64,000 bases of DNA from Winogradskyella sp. (GTDB lineage Bacteria > Bacteroidota > Bacteroidia > Flavobacteriales > Flavobacteriaceae), in NCBI RefSeq assembly GCF_016744625.1, contig NZ_JADGDZ010000001.1, positions 62,001 through 126,000 of the forward strand, in the 5' to 3' direction. A program made the translations under genes and the position numbers. The notes under the pieces were generated by a model. That model did not search any database and was not told the origin of the DNA. It worked only from the letters and a program-made list of their open reading frames with translations. Position 1 is the first letter of the stretch; each line of letters starts with the position of its first letter. Below are positions 17,163 to 25,290 of this stretch, one piece after another.

Positions 17163-17663
17163 TTAATCTAAGTGAGGAATACGTAACACTTGCCCTGGAT
17201 AAATCTTATCAGGATCTGTAAGCATTGGTTTGTTTGCCTCAAAAATTTCAGGATACTTCATCGCGTTTCCGTAGTAGTGCTTTGCGATTTTCCCTAAAGT
17301 ATCTCCACTAGCCACTGTATGAAATTGTGATTCTGGTACAATATGCTCAACTGTCATTTCATCATCAACAGTTGCAATACCTGCAGTATTACCAACAACT
17401 AAGATTACTTTTTCTTTCGTAGCTTGGTCATAAGCCATACCAGAAACTTTTGCCATATCATCATCTACAAATACACATAAGTTTTCTACCTGCAATTGTA
17501 AACCGTTAATTGTTTCTTCTAGATTTCTAGCAGCAGCTTCTTCTAGTTTAAGTTCTGCAACCTCAGCTTTTGCTCTTGCTTCTGCTTCTTCTTCTTCTGT
17601 TGTTTTTCCGATTCCGAAAACTTTTGCTCCGGCATTTTTAATAAAAGAAAATAGTCCCCTAAT
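17163..17663 (-). CDS. LysM domain protein with non-ATG start
   Basis: The C-terminal LysM domain (VASGDTLGKIAKHYYGNAMKYPEIFEANKPML...KIYPGQVLRIPHLD) follows a BON-like middle region, as in the YgaU/LysM family; such proteins bind peptidoglycan or act in the envelope stress response. The first ATG or TTG in frame (TTG at 17495) would remove a clearly coding upstream stretch: GLFSFIKNAGAKVFGIGKTTEEEEAEAR then an alanine-glutamate coiled coil. Related proteins are expected to start MGLFSFIK, but here the codon before GLFSF is AGG (17660-17658) and the frame closes at a TAA shortly upstream. Likely starts are therefore ATT at 17663 or a neighbouring ATA, or else the ATG has been lost by mutation or misread. 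Coordinates use the ATT. Confidence 0.7.
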   Translation of the reverse strand: MRGLFSFIKNAGAKVFGIGKTTEEEEAEARAKAEVAELKLEEAAARNLEETINGLQLQVENLCVFVDDDMAKVSGMAYDQATKEKVILVVGNTAGIATVDDEMTVEHIVPESQFHTVASGDTLGKIAKHYYGNAMKYPEIFEANKPMLTDPDKIYPGQVLRIPHLD

Positions 17664-17808
17664 TATATATTTGATTTAAAGTTAATCTCTAGTAAAGTTG
17701 GCGAAAATTCATCTTTTTTCCTACTAATTTTCAGAATAAAGGCTTATTTCTAACTCTTATTATTTAGACACAATTTATATGTAAAAGTTACATTTATAAT
17801 TAAAATAG

Positions 17809-17847
17809 AAAACGCCCAGAAAAGCAAGTGCTTTATCTGAGCGTTTT
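17809..17847 (-). terminator. Rho-independent terminator for the lipoprotein gene
   Basis: Long hairpin, AAAACGC / GCGTTTT outer stem, CAGA / TCTG and AAAGC / GCTTT inner stems with one mismatch and a bulge, loop AAGT. On the minus strand it is followed by T-rich sequence, so it ends the transcript of the lipoprotein gene at 17959-18906. Confidence 0.8.
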
Positions 17848-17958
17848 GAAACTAAATAACCAACCAAAATTTAGCTTCATGTGTTCCTGTTTTATTGTTT
17901 TTCAAATGTCACATGGAACACCTAAATTTATATTCTTCCTTATAATTTAAATTAATTA

Positions 17959-18906
17959 TTAGGTGTTTCTCTTATTTTCTCTAGGATTATCTATCCTTTT
18001 TGTTTTTTGTTTACGTTTTTTAGGCTTATCCTCTTGCTTAAATACTCTTCCTTCGGTATTAGAAGTTCTGTAATAAGCGATGTAACCTTGTCCTTGAAAC
18101 TCATATACTGTACCTGAGTCTGCATGGAACAACTCTATCGTTCCATCATCAATAACGCTGAGTTCAAAGAATTCATTGTCAAAGAAATCATAATCTAATG
18201 TTAATGTTTTTAGGTACATATTTCCTGTAATATCTCCAACACCATAGACTCCTGTATAATCCCAGTATATATTATTTGGATTGCTTATGTTTCCATCTTG
18301 AGAACTTCTAAAAGTAGAATCATTTCCACCAGATAAGAACTGTAAATAGTTTTCGTTATCAAATTCATTTAAGGCACCAAACTCACTAGTATAGGTTTTC
18401 TCCCAAGCTTCATATTCTTGTAAAAAATAATGAATGTTATCATAGAATATAAAATCGTAATCAAACGTTGAACGCTGATAACCATCTAAAAAATAAGAGG
18501 TATCATTATAAGGGTTGTACAATTCAATTGTGTTATTATCAACTTGGTAAACATCAAAACTATCAAAGCCATCAATTATATGATCTACATCTAATATCAT
18601 ATCATAAGCATCATAGTTTCCAATCTGTACACCATAACCTCCACCTTGGCTTCCAAAGCCAACTAAATTATTATTAGCATACATACGACCATTATCAAAA
18701 GTCAGCGTAAACGCAATTTGTAAAAACGGAGTTTCACCATAACCTTGAGTTGCATTAATATCTACATACCACAAATCGTACGATTGTAATAACTGATTTA
18801 ATGAAATAGATGGTCCATTATCGTTTATATGTTGTTCCTCTACATAACACGAGGTGAATAGTGTTGCACTTATTGCAAATCCTAGTAATAATTTTATCGT
18901 CTTCAT
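17959..18906 (-). CDS. Lipoprotein of unknown function
   Basis: A 315-residue secreted lipoprotein. The signal peptide MKTIKLLLGFAISATLFTSC ends in a lipobox with the lipidated cysteine at residue 20. The mature part is rich in aromatic, aspartate and asparagine residues and looks like an all-beta protein, with two related halves (IDGFDSFDVYQVDNNTIELYNP and NEFFELSVIDDGTIELFHAD), which suggests an internal duplication of a barrel-like unit. The C-terminus is strongly basic (KQEDKPKKRKQKTKR). No catalytic motif is recognised. It has its own terminator and probably its own promoter. Probably inner- or outer-membrane anchored in the periplasm; function unknown. Confidence 0.75.
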   Translation of the reverse strand: MKTIKLLLGFAISATLFTSCYVEEQHINDNGPSISLNQLLQSYDLWYVDINATQGYGETPFLQIAFTLTFDNGRMYANNNLVGFGSQGGGYGVQIGNYDAYDMILDVDHIIDGFDSFDVYQVDNNTIELYNPYNDTSYFLDGYQRSTFDYDFIFYDNIHYFLQEYEAWEKTYTSEFGALNEFDNENYLQFLSGGNDSTFRSSQDGNISNPNNIYWDYTGVYGVGDITGNMYLKTLTLDYDFFDNEFFELSVIDDGTIELFHADSGTVYEFQGQGYIAYYRTSNTEGRVFKQEDKPKKRKQKTKRIDNPRENKRNT

Positions 18907-18971
18907 AATCTAACGGTTTTTAGGGTTAATACTTATAGATATTCAAAACGTATGCCAAAGTCCGAATCGTT

Positions 18972-19000
18972 TATCATTCTGAACTTGTTTCAGAATCTAA
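18972..19000. repeat. Dispersed palindromic repeat remnant (ATCATTCTGAACTTGTTTCAGAATCT)
   Basis: Inverted repeat ATTCTGAA / TTTCAGAAT around CTTG, nearly identical in plan to the copy at 414-440. It lies in the divergent gap upstream of gpsA. Confidence 0.6.
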
Positions 19001-19075
19001 AATAACCTTAAGAATCTTCATTTTATTATACTTTACGTGCATATCATATCATTAGTCATTCCATAAAAGTTTCCT

Positions 19076-19083
19076 TATTTTTG
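19076..19083 (+). promoter_or_regulatory. -7 promoter box TATTTTTG of gpsA
   Basis: Exact TAnnTTTG match, 24 bases before the ATG at 19108. It overlaps a possible TTG start at 19081, which argues that the ATG is the real start. Confidence 0.6.
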
Positions 19084-19107
19084 ATATACCTAATTGACAA
19101 CAATTCT

Positions 19108-20109
19108 ATGAGTGATACTACAAAATATGCTGTGTTTGGAGCCGGAAGTTGGGCCACTGCCATTGTAAAAATGCTTTGCGAAAACTTAAATGAAGTTGGC
19201 TGGTATATGCGAAGTGTATATGCTAAAGAACATATCTTAAAAGAACAACATAATCCTAGTTATTTGAGTTCTGTTGAATTTCATACAGAACAGTTAAAAC
19301 TGAGCAATGACATCAACGAAATTGCAGATTGGGCAGATGTTCTCATTTTTGTAATTCCTTCTGCTTTTATACATGCTGAATTAGAAAAGCTCAATACAGA
19401 TATTAGTAATAAAACAATTGTATCTGCTGTAAAAGGTATTTTACCAGAAACAGGAAAATTAGTTGGTGAGCATTTTCATGATGAATATAATATCCCGTTT
19501 GAAAATATTGCCGTTATTGCTGGTCCTTGCCATGCCGAAGAGGTTGCTTTAGAGCGTTTATCTTACCTAACCATTTCTTGTGCTGATGCTGAAAAAGCAC
19601 AAGCCATAGCAGATAACTTATCTAGCAATTACATTAAAACAAAAATCAGTGATGATATTATTGGAGTAGAGTATGCTGTAATGTTGAAAAATATTTATGC
19701 TATTGCTGCCGGAATTGCACATGGATTAGGATACGGAGACAACTTTCAGAGTGTATTGATGAGTAATGCGATTCGCGAAATGAAACGTTTTATTAAAAAG
19801 ATGCATAAGATGAAGCGCAACATTAATAACTCAGCTTATTTGGGTGATTTATTAGTAACTGGATATTCGGTGTTTTCCCGAAATAGAATGTTTGGGAACA
19901 TGATTGGTAAAGGTTATACTGTAAAATCTGCTCAAATGGAAATGAATATGGTTGCTGAAGGCTATTACGCTACTAAAAGTGCGTTTTTACTGAATGAGAA
20001 AAACATTAAGAAAACGCAAATGCCTATTATCAATGCGGTTCATTCTATTCTTTATGAGAACAAAAATCCTAAGAAAGTATTTAAGAAGTTGACGGAGAAG
20101 CTCGACTAA
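19108..20109 (+). CDS. gpsA: NAD(P)-dependent glycerol-3-phosphate dehydrogenase
   Basis: A 333-residue GpsA, which reduces dihydroxyacetone phosphate to sn-glycerol-3-phosphate for phospholipid synthesis in the cytosol. The start is taken at ATG 19108 because a promoter box overlaps the alternative TTG at 19081. The Rossmann loop G11-A-G13-S-W-A-T-A is intact, AVKGILPETG and AGPCHAEEVALE follow, and the catalytic-lysine helix is VEYAVMLKNIYAIAAGIAHGLGYGDN. The C-terminal helical domain includes GDLLVTGYSVFSRNRMFG. Length is normal for the family. It converges on the next leftward genes across a structured repeat at 20146-20235. Confidence 0.95.
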   Translation: MSDTTKYAVFGAGSWATAIVKMLCENLNEVGWYMRSVYAKEHILKEQHNPSYLSSVEFHTEQLKLSNDINEIADWADVLIFVIPSAFIHAELEKLNTDISNKTIVSAVKGILPETGKLVGEHFHDEYNIPFENIAVIAGPCHAEEVALERLSYLTISCADAEKAQAIADNLSSNYIKTKISDDIIGVEYAVMLKNIYAIAAGIAHGLGYGDNFQSVLMSNAIREMKRFIKKMHKMKRNINNSAYLGDLLVTGYSVFSRNRMFGNMIGKGYTVKSAQMEMNMVAEGYYATKSAFLLNEKNIKKTQMPIINAVHSILYENKNPKKVFKKLTEKLD

Positions 20110-20145
20110 AAGTTCGAAGTTGGAAGAACGAAGCTTGAAATTTTC

Positions 20146-20235
20146 CGTCATTGCGAAGTTGACTTTTTTTGTCAACTGTGGTAATCTCATAATCTATAGA
20201 CAGATTACCACGTCACTGCGTTCCTCGTAATGAAA
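20146..20235. repeat. ~90-bp compound palindromic element, copy A
   Basis: Outer arms GTCATTGCGA and TCGTAATGA, a 10-bp inner stem GTGGTAATCT (20178-20187) / AGATTACCAC (20202-20211), and a side hairpin AGTTGAC-T7-GTCAACT. Copy B at 57658-57757, in inverted orientation, has the same parts with GCTGAC / GTCAGC in the side hairpin, a compensatory T-A to C-G change. It sits between convergent genes. Confidence 0.85.
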
Positions 20236-20241
20236 TTTCCA

Positions 20242-20637
20242 TTACTTCACCAAAACTCCTTTGAATTGCATCAAAGGTAGATTCTGTAAAGCCTTTTCAT
20301 TAATAGTATTCTTTCTAAACAAATACGTTTTGTCAAACATTTGGTTGCCTTCAAAAAACGTAATCTTAAATGAGTTGTTCAGTTCTAATACTTTTTCTTG
20401 GATGTATTCAATCTTAGCGTAGCTTCTTGCTGGTAGTTTTGTAATTGTATGACGCATAGGAGGCGTCATTTTTTTATCTGTATAGCCTTGAGAAACTATG
20501 AGAACCGTTTCTAAATCTGTTTCACTATTATTAATGATATAGGCATTCCAATCTTGAGTTTTATATTCTGGATGCTCTTCGTGTACCACAGCAACGTGCA
20601 CATCTTTTACTTCTGGAATTTTTATGTCTTTTTTCAA
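20242..20637 (-). CDS. Conserved hypothetical protein downstream of pheS
   Basis: A 131-residue soluble protein with no signal peptide or membrane segment. Its sequence (HVAVVHEEHPEYKTQDWNAYIINNSETDLETVLIVSQGY...MRHTI) predicts a beta-sandwich. It starts 3 bases after the pheS stop on the same strand, so it is co-transcribed with pheS. Homologues in this position are sometimes labelled a phenylalanyl-tRNA synthetase subunit, but it has none of the synthetase motifs, and that name looks like an error spread by gene neighbourhood. Function unknown. Confidence 0.7.
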   Translation of the reverse strand: MKKDIKIPEVKDVHVAVVHEEHPEYKTQDWNAYIINNSETDLETVLIVSQGYTDKKMTPPMRHTITKLPARSYAKIEYIQEKVLELNNSFKITFFEGNQMFDKTYLFRKNTINEKALQNLPLMQFKGVLVK

Positions 20638-20640
20638 AGC

Positions 20641-21660
20641 TTATAATGCTGACTTAAACTGCTCCAAGAAACGCACATCATTCTCACTCAACAAACGAAT
20701 ATCACTAATTTGATTAAGCAACATCGCAATACGATCTATTCCCATACCAAAAGCAAAACCTGAATATTCTTTAGAATCAATTCCGCAGTTTTCTAAAACA
20801 TTAGGATCTACCATACCACAACCCATAATTTCTAACCAACCTGTTCCTTTTGTAATCTTATAATCAGTTTCAGTCTCAAGTCCCCAATATACATCTACCT
20901 CAGCACTTGGTTCTGTAAATGGAAAGTAAGATGGTCGCAATCTGATTTTAGACTTCCCAAACATCTCGGTTGTGAAATATTGAAGTGTTTGCTTTAAATC
21001 TGCAAAACTTACATCCTTATCAATGTACAATCCTTCTACTTGGTGGAAGAAACAATGCGAACGTGCGGAAATAGCTTCGTTACGATACACACGGCCTGGT
21101 GAAATTGTACGAATTGGTGGTTTATTATTTTCCATATAACGCACTTGTACCGAACTGGTATGTGTACGTAATAAAATATCTGGATTAGTCTGAATAAAGA
21201 AGGTATCCTGCATATCTCGTGCTGGATGATATTCTGGTAAATTCAAAGCTGTAAAGTTATGCCAATCATCTTCAATCTCTGGACCTTCACTCACATTAAA
21301 CCCAATACGAGAAAAGATATCTATAATCTGATTTTTAACAATGGAAATTGGATGACGTGCACCTAAAGCAATAGGTTCGCCAGGACGAGACAAATCACCA
21401 TAAACTCCTTTATCCTCTTCTTGATTTTCAAAAGTTTCTTTTAGAGTATTAACTTTATCTTCAGCTGTTTTCTTTAACTGATTAATGGTTTGTCCAAATT
21501 CCTTCTTCTGATCGTTTGCAACATTTTTAAACTCAGCAAAACACTGCTTTAGTAATCCTTTTGATCCTAAATATTTAATTCTAAAAACTTCAACCTCTTC
21601 CTTGGATTGTGCTTTAAAACTTTCTGCTTCTGCTATAAGTTCTTTTATCTTGTCTATCAT
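20641..21660 (-). CDS. pheS: Phenylalanine--tRNA ligase, alpha subunit
   Basis: A 339-residue class II aminoacyl-tRNA synthetase alpha subunit that charges tRNA-Phe together with PheT, which is not in this window. The N-terminal ~85 residues are the tRNA-binding coiled coil. Motif 2 is visible as RTISPGRVYRNEAISARSH followed by FHQVEGLYID, and motif 3 as GFAFGMGIDRIAMLLNQISDIR near the C-terminus. PSYFPFTEPSAEVDVYW is the conserved phenylalanine-pocket segment. Length is normal. A TAAATTTG promoter box lies about 20 bases before the ATG, just inside the gap from the upstream gene. Confidence 0.96.
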   Translation of the reverse strand: MIDKIKELIAEAESFKAQSKEEVEVFRIKYLGSKGLLKQCFAEFKNVANDQKKEFGQTINQLKKTAEDKVNTLKETFENQEEDKGVYGDLSRPGEPIALGARHPISIVKNQIIDIFSRIGFNVSEGPEIEDDWHNFTALNLPEYHPARDMQDTFFIQTNPDILLRTHTSSVQVRYMENNKPPIRTISPGRVYRNEAISARSHCFFHQVEGLYIDKDVSFADLKQTLQYFTTEMFGKSKIRLRPSYFPFTEPSAEVDVYWGLETETDYKITKGTGWLEIMGCGMVDPNVLENCGIDSKEYSGFAFGMGIDRIAMLLNQISDIRLLSENDVRFLEQFKSAL

Positions 21661-21680
21661 GATATGCTTAATTCAATCTG

Positions 21681-21688
21681 CAAATTTA
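21681..21688 (-). promoter_or_regulatory. -7 promoter box TAAATTTG of pheS
   Basis: Exact TAnnTTTG match on the minus strand, 20 bases upstream of the pheS ATG and 8 bases past the end of the preceding gene. Confidence 0.55.
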
Positions 21689-21695
21689 TAAAATC

Positions 21696-22052
21696 TTAAT
21701 TGATATATTCTGTTTCCACAAAATAGTTCACAATAGCTTCCTTCATTAAAACACTCTGTTCTCCTGCTTTAAGATGTGGTAATTGTGCTAATACTTTATA
21801 ATGTGGCCAACCATCGTCATCAACAAAATCAAATTCATAAAAACCATAAGGCTCTAATACTTTGCAAATAGCAATATGCATTAAATCTAGTTTGTGATCT
21901 TTTTTATACTCGCGGTGTATTTGCCCAAGCTCCTGAACACCAATAAGATAAATAATAGAATCTAAATCTAAACGGTCACCATCAGCGAATTGATTAGAGA
22001 GTTTTTCTACTACCAAATCCCATCGCTCTTTTAATTGTTCGTCTCTTGCCAT
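21696..22052 (-). CDS. Conserved hypothetical protein
   Basis: A 118-residue, acidic, mainly helical cytosolic protein. Conserved-looking blocks are ERWDLVVEKLSNQFADGD, YLIGVQELGQIHREYKKDHKLDLMHIAICKVLEPYGFY and DDGWPHYKVLAQLP. No known domain is recognised. It lies upstream of pheS on the same strand (35-base gap) and divergently from cvpA, with a TAACTTTG promoter box 34 bases before its ATG. Similar proteins seem common in flavobacteria at this place, so it is probably a real lineage-specific gene of unknown function. Confidence 0.7.
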   Translation of the reverse strand: MARDEQLKERWDLVVEKLSNQFADGDRLDLDSIIYLIGVQELGQIHREYKKDHKLDLMHIAICKVLEPYGFYEFDFVDDDGWPHYKVLAQLPHLKAGEQSVLMKEAIVNYFVETEYIN

Positions 22053-22086
22053 AATTTATCTAACACTTTCTGCGTTATAGAATTGG

Positions 22087-22105
22087 CAAAGTTAATGTAC
22101 TTTTG
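22087..22105. promoter_or_regulatory. Back-to-back -7 promoter boxes (minus TAACTTTG, plus TACTTTTG)
   Basis: Bases 22087-22094 read TAACTTTG on the minus strand (for the gene starting at 22052) and 22098-22105 read TACTTTTG on the plus strand (for cvpA at 22123). Only 3 bases separate them, so the two promoters overlap face to face and RNA polymerase could serve only one at a time. Confidence 0.6.
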
Positions 22106-22122
22106 CCTAAACCGCTAGTATT

Positions 22123-22635
22123 ATGAGTATCATTGACATTGTTTTAGGAGCCTTATTGTTATTTGGACTTATTCGTGGAGCCATGAAAGGCCTTTTCGTT
22201 GAAGTAGCATCATTAGTTGCCTTAGTTTTGGGTGTTTATGGCGCAATTCATTTTAGTGGTTTTGCTGCTGGATTTTTAGAATCTAAAGTAGATTGGGCCG
22301 AAAAAACCATCAATATCGTAGCTTTCGCTATCACCTTTGTGATTATTGTTTTAGCTATTAGTTTAGCAGGGAAAGCATTAACCAAATTGGCAGATTTTGC
22401 TGCTCTAGGAATTATAAATAAGCTTGCAGGTGGTGTTTTTGGTGTGCTTAAAATAGGATTGATACTTAGTGTTCTTCTTATTGTTTTCAATAAATTAAAT
22501 AATACCCTTCCTTTTATGGATAAAGAAGATTTAGAAGAAAGTATTCTTTATAAACCTGTGAAGTCCTTAGCACCAATGATTTTCCCAAATCTCATTAAGA
22601 GTGAAACAGAAGAAAATCCTGAGGAAGAGGCATAA
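22123..22635 (+). CDS. CvpA family membrane protein
   Basis: A 170-residue inner-membrane protein with four hydrophobic helices (about 4-22, 28-48, 62-84 and 105-125). The N-terminal IDIVLGALLLFGLIRGAMKGLFVEV is the CvpA signature, and the C-terminal ~40 residues form an acidic tail. CvpA proteins are named for a role in colicin V production in E. coli and have since been tied to envelope and bile tolerance; the molecular activity is not settled. It is transcribed alone from a TACTTTTG promoter and followed by a hairpin terminator. Confidence 0.88.
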   Translation: MSIIDIVLGALLLFGLIRGAMKGLFVEVASLVALVLGVYGAIHFSGFAAGFLESKVDWAEKTINIVAFAITFVIIVLAISLAGKALTKLADFAALGIINKLAGGVFGVLKIGLILSVLLIVFNKLNNTLPFMDKEDLEESILYKPVKSLAPMIFPNLIKSETEENPEEEA

Positions 22636-22636
22636 A

Positions 22637-22662
22637 AAAAGCCACTCTAACGAATGGCTTTT
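22637..22662. terminator. Terminator between cvpA and the carbonic anhydrase gene
   Basis: Stem AAAAGCCA / TGGCTTTT with a 10-base loop; A and T runs on the two sides permit use by cvpA (+) and the convergent carbonic anhydrase gene (-). Confidence 0.75.
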
Positions 22663-22682
22663 CCAATTTATCATTTTTTCAA

Positions 22683-23312
22683 TTATAGCATTTCTACTTT
22701 TCCAGTATGAAGGCTATACACTCCTCCAACAATAGAAATTTCTCCATTATCTTCCATCTCTGTTAAGATCTGGCTTTTCTCTCTGATACGATCTATAGTC
22801 ATTCGTACATTATTCTCAACAGTTTTAGCTACAAATTCTTTATTAGAAGAATTGGCTTCACCATCAACCTCATCTGCAGATTTTCTAACTGCAGGCATAA
22901 TGTTATTTAGCATTGCTGTAATATTGCCTAACTCTACTCCATCACAAGCTGCTTTAACAGCTCCACAACTTTCGTGACCTAACACAAGAATTAATTTACT
23001 ACCAGCAACATTACATGAGTATTCTAAGCTTCCTAGAATATCTATATTTTCAAAATTGCCTGCTACTCTTGCAACAAAAATATCGCCAATAGCTTGGTCT
23101 AAAACTGTTTCTACTGGTACGCGAGAATCTATACAAGATAAAACCACTGCTTTTGGGAATTGCCCCTCTATTGTTTGGTTTACTAATGCAGCATTATCCG
23201 CACCTTGTAAACTTCCATTTACAAAGCGGTTATTCCCTTTTAATAAATCTTGTAATACATCATTTGGTGTTAATGCTCCTTGTACGTCTTTTGTTATTGC
23301 TATATTTTTCAT
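22683..23312 (-). CDS. Beta-class carbonic anhydrase
   Basis: A 209-residue beta carbonic anhydrase, which interconverts CO2 and bicarbonate. The zinc ligands C60, H113 and C116 and the catalytic pair D62/R64 are all present (SCIDSRVP and GHESCGAVKAA). There is no signal peptide, so it is cytosolic. It begins 36 bases after the stop of a SulP transporter gene on the same strand and is therefore probably co-transcribed with it. The pairing of SulP transporters and a beta carbonic anhydrase suggests bicarbonate import and use, for example to supply anaplerotic carboxylases. Confidence 0.95.
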   Translation of the reverse strand: MKNIAITKDVQGALTPNDVLQDLLKGNNRFVNGSLQGADNAALVNQTIEGQFPKAVVLSCIDSRVPVETVLDQAIGDIFVARVAGNFENIDILGSLEYSCNVAGSKLILVLGHESCGAVKAACDGVELGNITAMLNNIMPAVRKSADEVDGEANSSNKEFVAKTVENNVRMTIDRIREKSQILTEMEDNGEISIVGGVYSLHTGKVEML

Positions 23313-23348
23313 GTTTGTTTTTGTTTTATTCTCAATACTGAGAGTTTG

Positions 23349-25217
23349 TTAATATTTGTCTTCTACATTTGTTTTAATCCACTGTAGACAGGATTTGAAA
23401 TCTTCAAAAATGTGTTCATTCGGAATAAAATCTGGAATAATATCAATACGCTCCATCATATAACGCGGTTGTTTTAAAAGGCCAACGAATAAAACTTCAA
23501 CATCATTCTTTTTAAGATCTTGAAGCATATCTTCCATAGCATATAAACCAGATTGATCCATATACTGCATACGTCCTAGTCTTAGAATAACCGTTCTTGC
23601 TGTTTTTGGAATCTGTTCTGTTAACGCTTGAAAATCGCTTGTTGATCCAAAAAATAAAGGCCCTTTAAGATGTTTAATAAAAACTTCTTCTTTTAAATTC
23701 TTAGGAAAATTCCCTTCATCTGGCCAAGCTTCTTCTTTTAACGATTTCACATCAGAACGTTCTGCAGTTAAGTCACCTATTTTCTTCATGAACATTAAAG
23801 ACGCTATCACTAAACCGATACCAACTGCATAAATTAAATCCCAAAAAGTTGATAACACTAATACAACAAGCATTATTAATACTTCTGAGCTAAATTTAAA
23901 TGGTAAAAATTTAAATTTAATGTCTCTTGGTAAACTTGGAATTGCTTTTAGCCCTTTATAATCCATAACACCTATTCCAACTGTTATTAAAATACCTGCT
24001 AAAACTGCTGCGGGAATTTTAGATGCTATAGGTCCTAATGCAAGCATAATAACTAATAACATAATACCGGCAATCATACCAGATAACTTTGTCTTACCAC
24101 CAGCATTAATATTTACAACCGTTCTAATTGTAGCTCCTGCTCCAGGAATACCACCAAAAACAGCTGCAATACTATTACCTATACCTTGACCAATTAACTC
24201 CTTATTTGGCTTGTGCTTGGTTTTAGTCATATTATCGGCAACCACACTTGTCAATAAAGAATCTATTGCCCCTAATAATGACAATGCAAGTGCTGTAAAA
24301 ATATATGGTGTAATACTCCCTAAACTAAAGCTTGTAAACATTTCTAGTTTTGGAATTGGAATACCTCCAGGAATTTCAGAAATTGGTTCATATCCTAAGT
24401 TAAAACCATAGGCTATCCCAGACATAACGACCAATGCAACTAAAGTACTTGGAACCACTTTAGTAATCCGCTTAAAACCGTAAATAATAAATATGGTACC
24501 TAATGCTAAAAACAATTCTAACCACTTAATATTCTTTAAAGCTCTTGGCAATACTTTAAGTGCGCCAAGAGTACCAGACGCTTCTTTTGCTGCCAGAGTT
24601 TTAGATTCATTTAAAATTTGTTCTGGTGAAATTTTATGAGCTCTATCAATGGTTTCTTTAAAGTTTTCAAGGACTAAAATTCCTTCACCAGCTTCTTCTT
24701 TTAAAATATTTTCAAGAATTACCTCTTCTGCTTGTGGTTTAAACTGCTCTACATATGCTTGGTCTTCTTTTGGGTAATAACCTACAGATGGTAATATTTG
24801 AGTTAAAAGAATTATTAAACCAATAGCAGTCATAAATCCAGAAACTACTGGATAAGGGATATACCTAATATATTTACCTATACCAATTAGTCCTAATCCA
24901 ATTTGTATTAAACCTGCTAGTAAGAATACAGTTAATATGGCTGGTAATGCTTTTTCTACACTACCATCATTTGCTGCTACGATACCTGCAATAATGACCA
25001 TACTTACTGCAGTCATTGGTGCGGTTGGTCCAGAAATTTGAGTTGCTGTTCCACCAAATAATGCTGCGAAAAAACTTATGAATATTGCGCCATATAATCC
25101 AGCTTCAGGTCCTAAACCAGAAGACACTCCAAATGCTAAAGCTAAAGGTAATGCGACAATTCCTGCAGTAATGCCGCCAAATGCATCGCCTTTGATATTT
25201 GAAAATAAGTTCTTCAT
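23349..25217 (-). CDS. SulP family anion transporter with STAS domain (putative bicarbonate transporter)
   Basis: A 622-residue SulP/SLC26-type transporter. About 12 hydrophobic segments cover residues 10-470, with the family motif ISGPTAPMTAVSM near residue 62 and a periplasmic insertion at about 150-225 that is rich in charged residues. The C-terminal STAS domain (about 505-615) includes TVILRLGRMQYMDQSGLYAMEDML. SulP proteins carry sulfate, bicarbonate or other anions; the carbonic anhydrase gene directly downstream favours bicarbonate, as with BicA, but this is inference. A second, shorter SulP gene lies upstream. It is an inner-membrane protein. Confidence 0.88.
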   Translation of the reverse strand: MKNLFSNIKGDAFGGITAGIVALPLALAFGVSSGLGPEAGLYGAIFISFFAALFGGTATQISGPTAPMTAVSMVIIAGIVAANDGSVEKALPAILTVFLLAGLIQIGLGLIGIGKYIRYIPYPVVSGFMTAIGLIILLTQILPSVGYYPKEDQAYVEQFKPQAEEVILENILKEEAGEGILVLENFKETIDRAHKISPEQILNESKTLAAKEASGTLGALKVLPRALKNIKWLELFLALGTIFIIYGFKRITKVVPSTLVALVVMSGIAYGFNLGYEPISEIPGGIPIPKLEMFTSFSLGSITPYIFTALALSLLGAIDSLLTSVVADNMTKTKHKPNKELIGQGIGNSIAAVFGGIPGAGATIRTVVNINAGGKTKLSGMIAGIMLLVIMLALGPIASKIPAAVLAGILITVGIGVMDYKGLKAIPSLPRDIKFKFLPFKFSSEVLIMLVVLVLSTFWDLIYAVGIGLVIASLMFMKKIGDLTAERSDVKSLKEEAWPDEGNFPKNLKEEVFIKHLKGPLFFGSTSDFQALTEQIPKTARTVILRLGRMQYMDQSGLYAMEDMLQDLKKNDVEVLFVGLLKQPRYMMERIDIIPDFIPNEHIFEDFKSCLQWIKTNVEDKY

Positions 25218-25290
25218 AGTTTAGTTTTTAGTGGTTTTTATTAATTAACTTAAATTTAAAAAAATTAACCTTTTTAAATTCATCTTTAGC

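Noticed and set aside
20242-20637. Second phenylalanyl-tRNA synthetase subunit
   Set aside because: It has none of the PheT domains or class II motifs; only its position beside pheS suggests the name.
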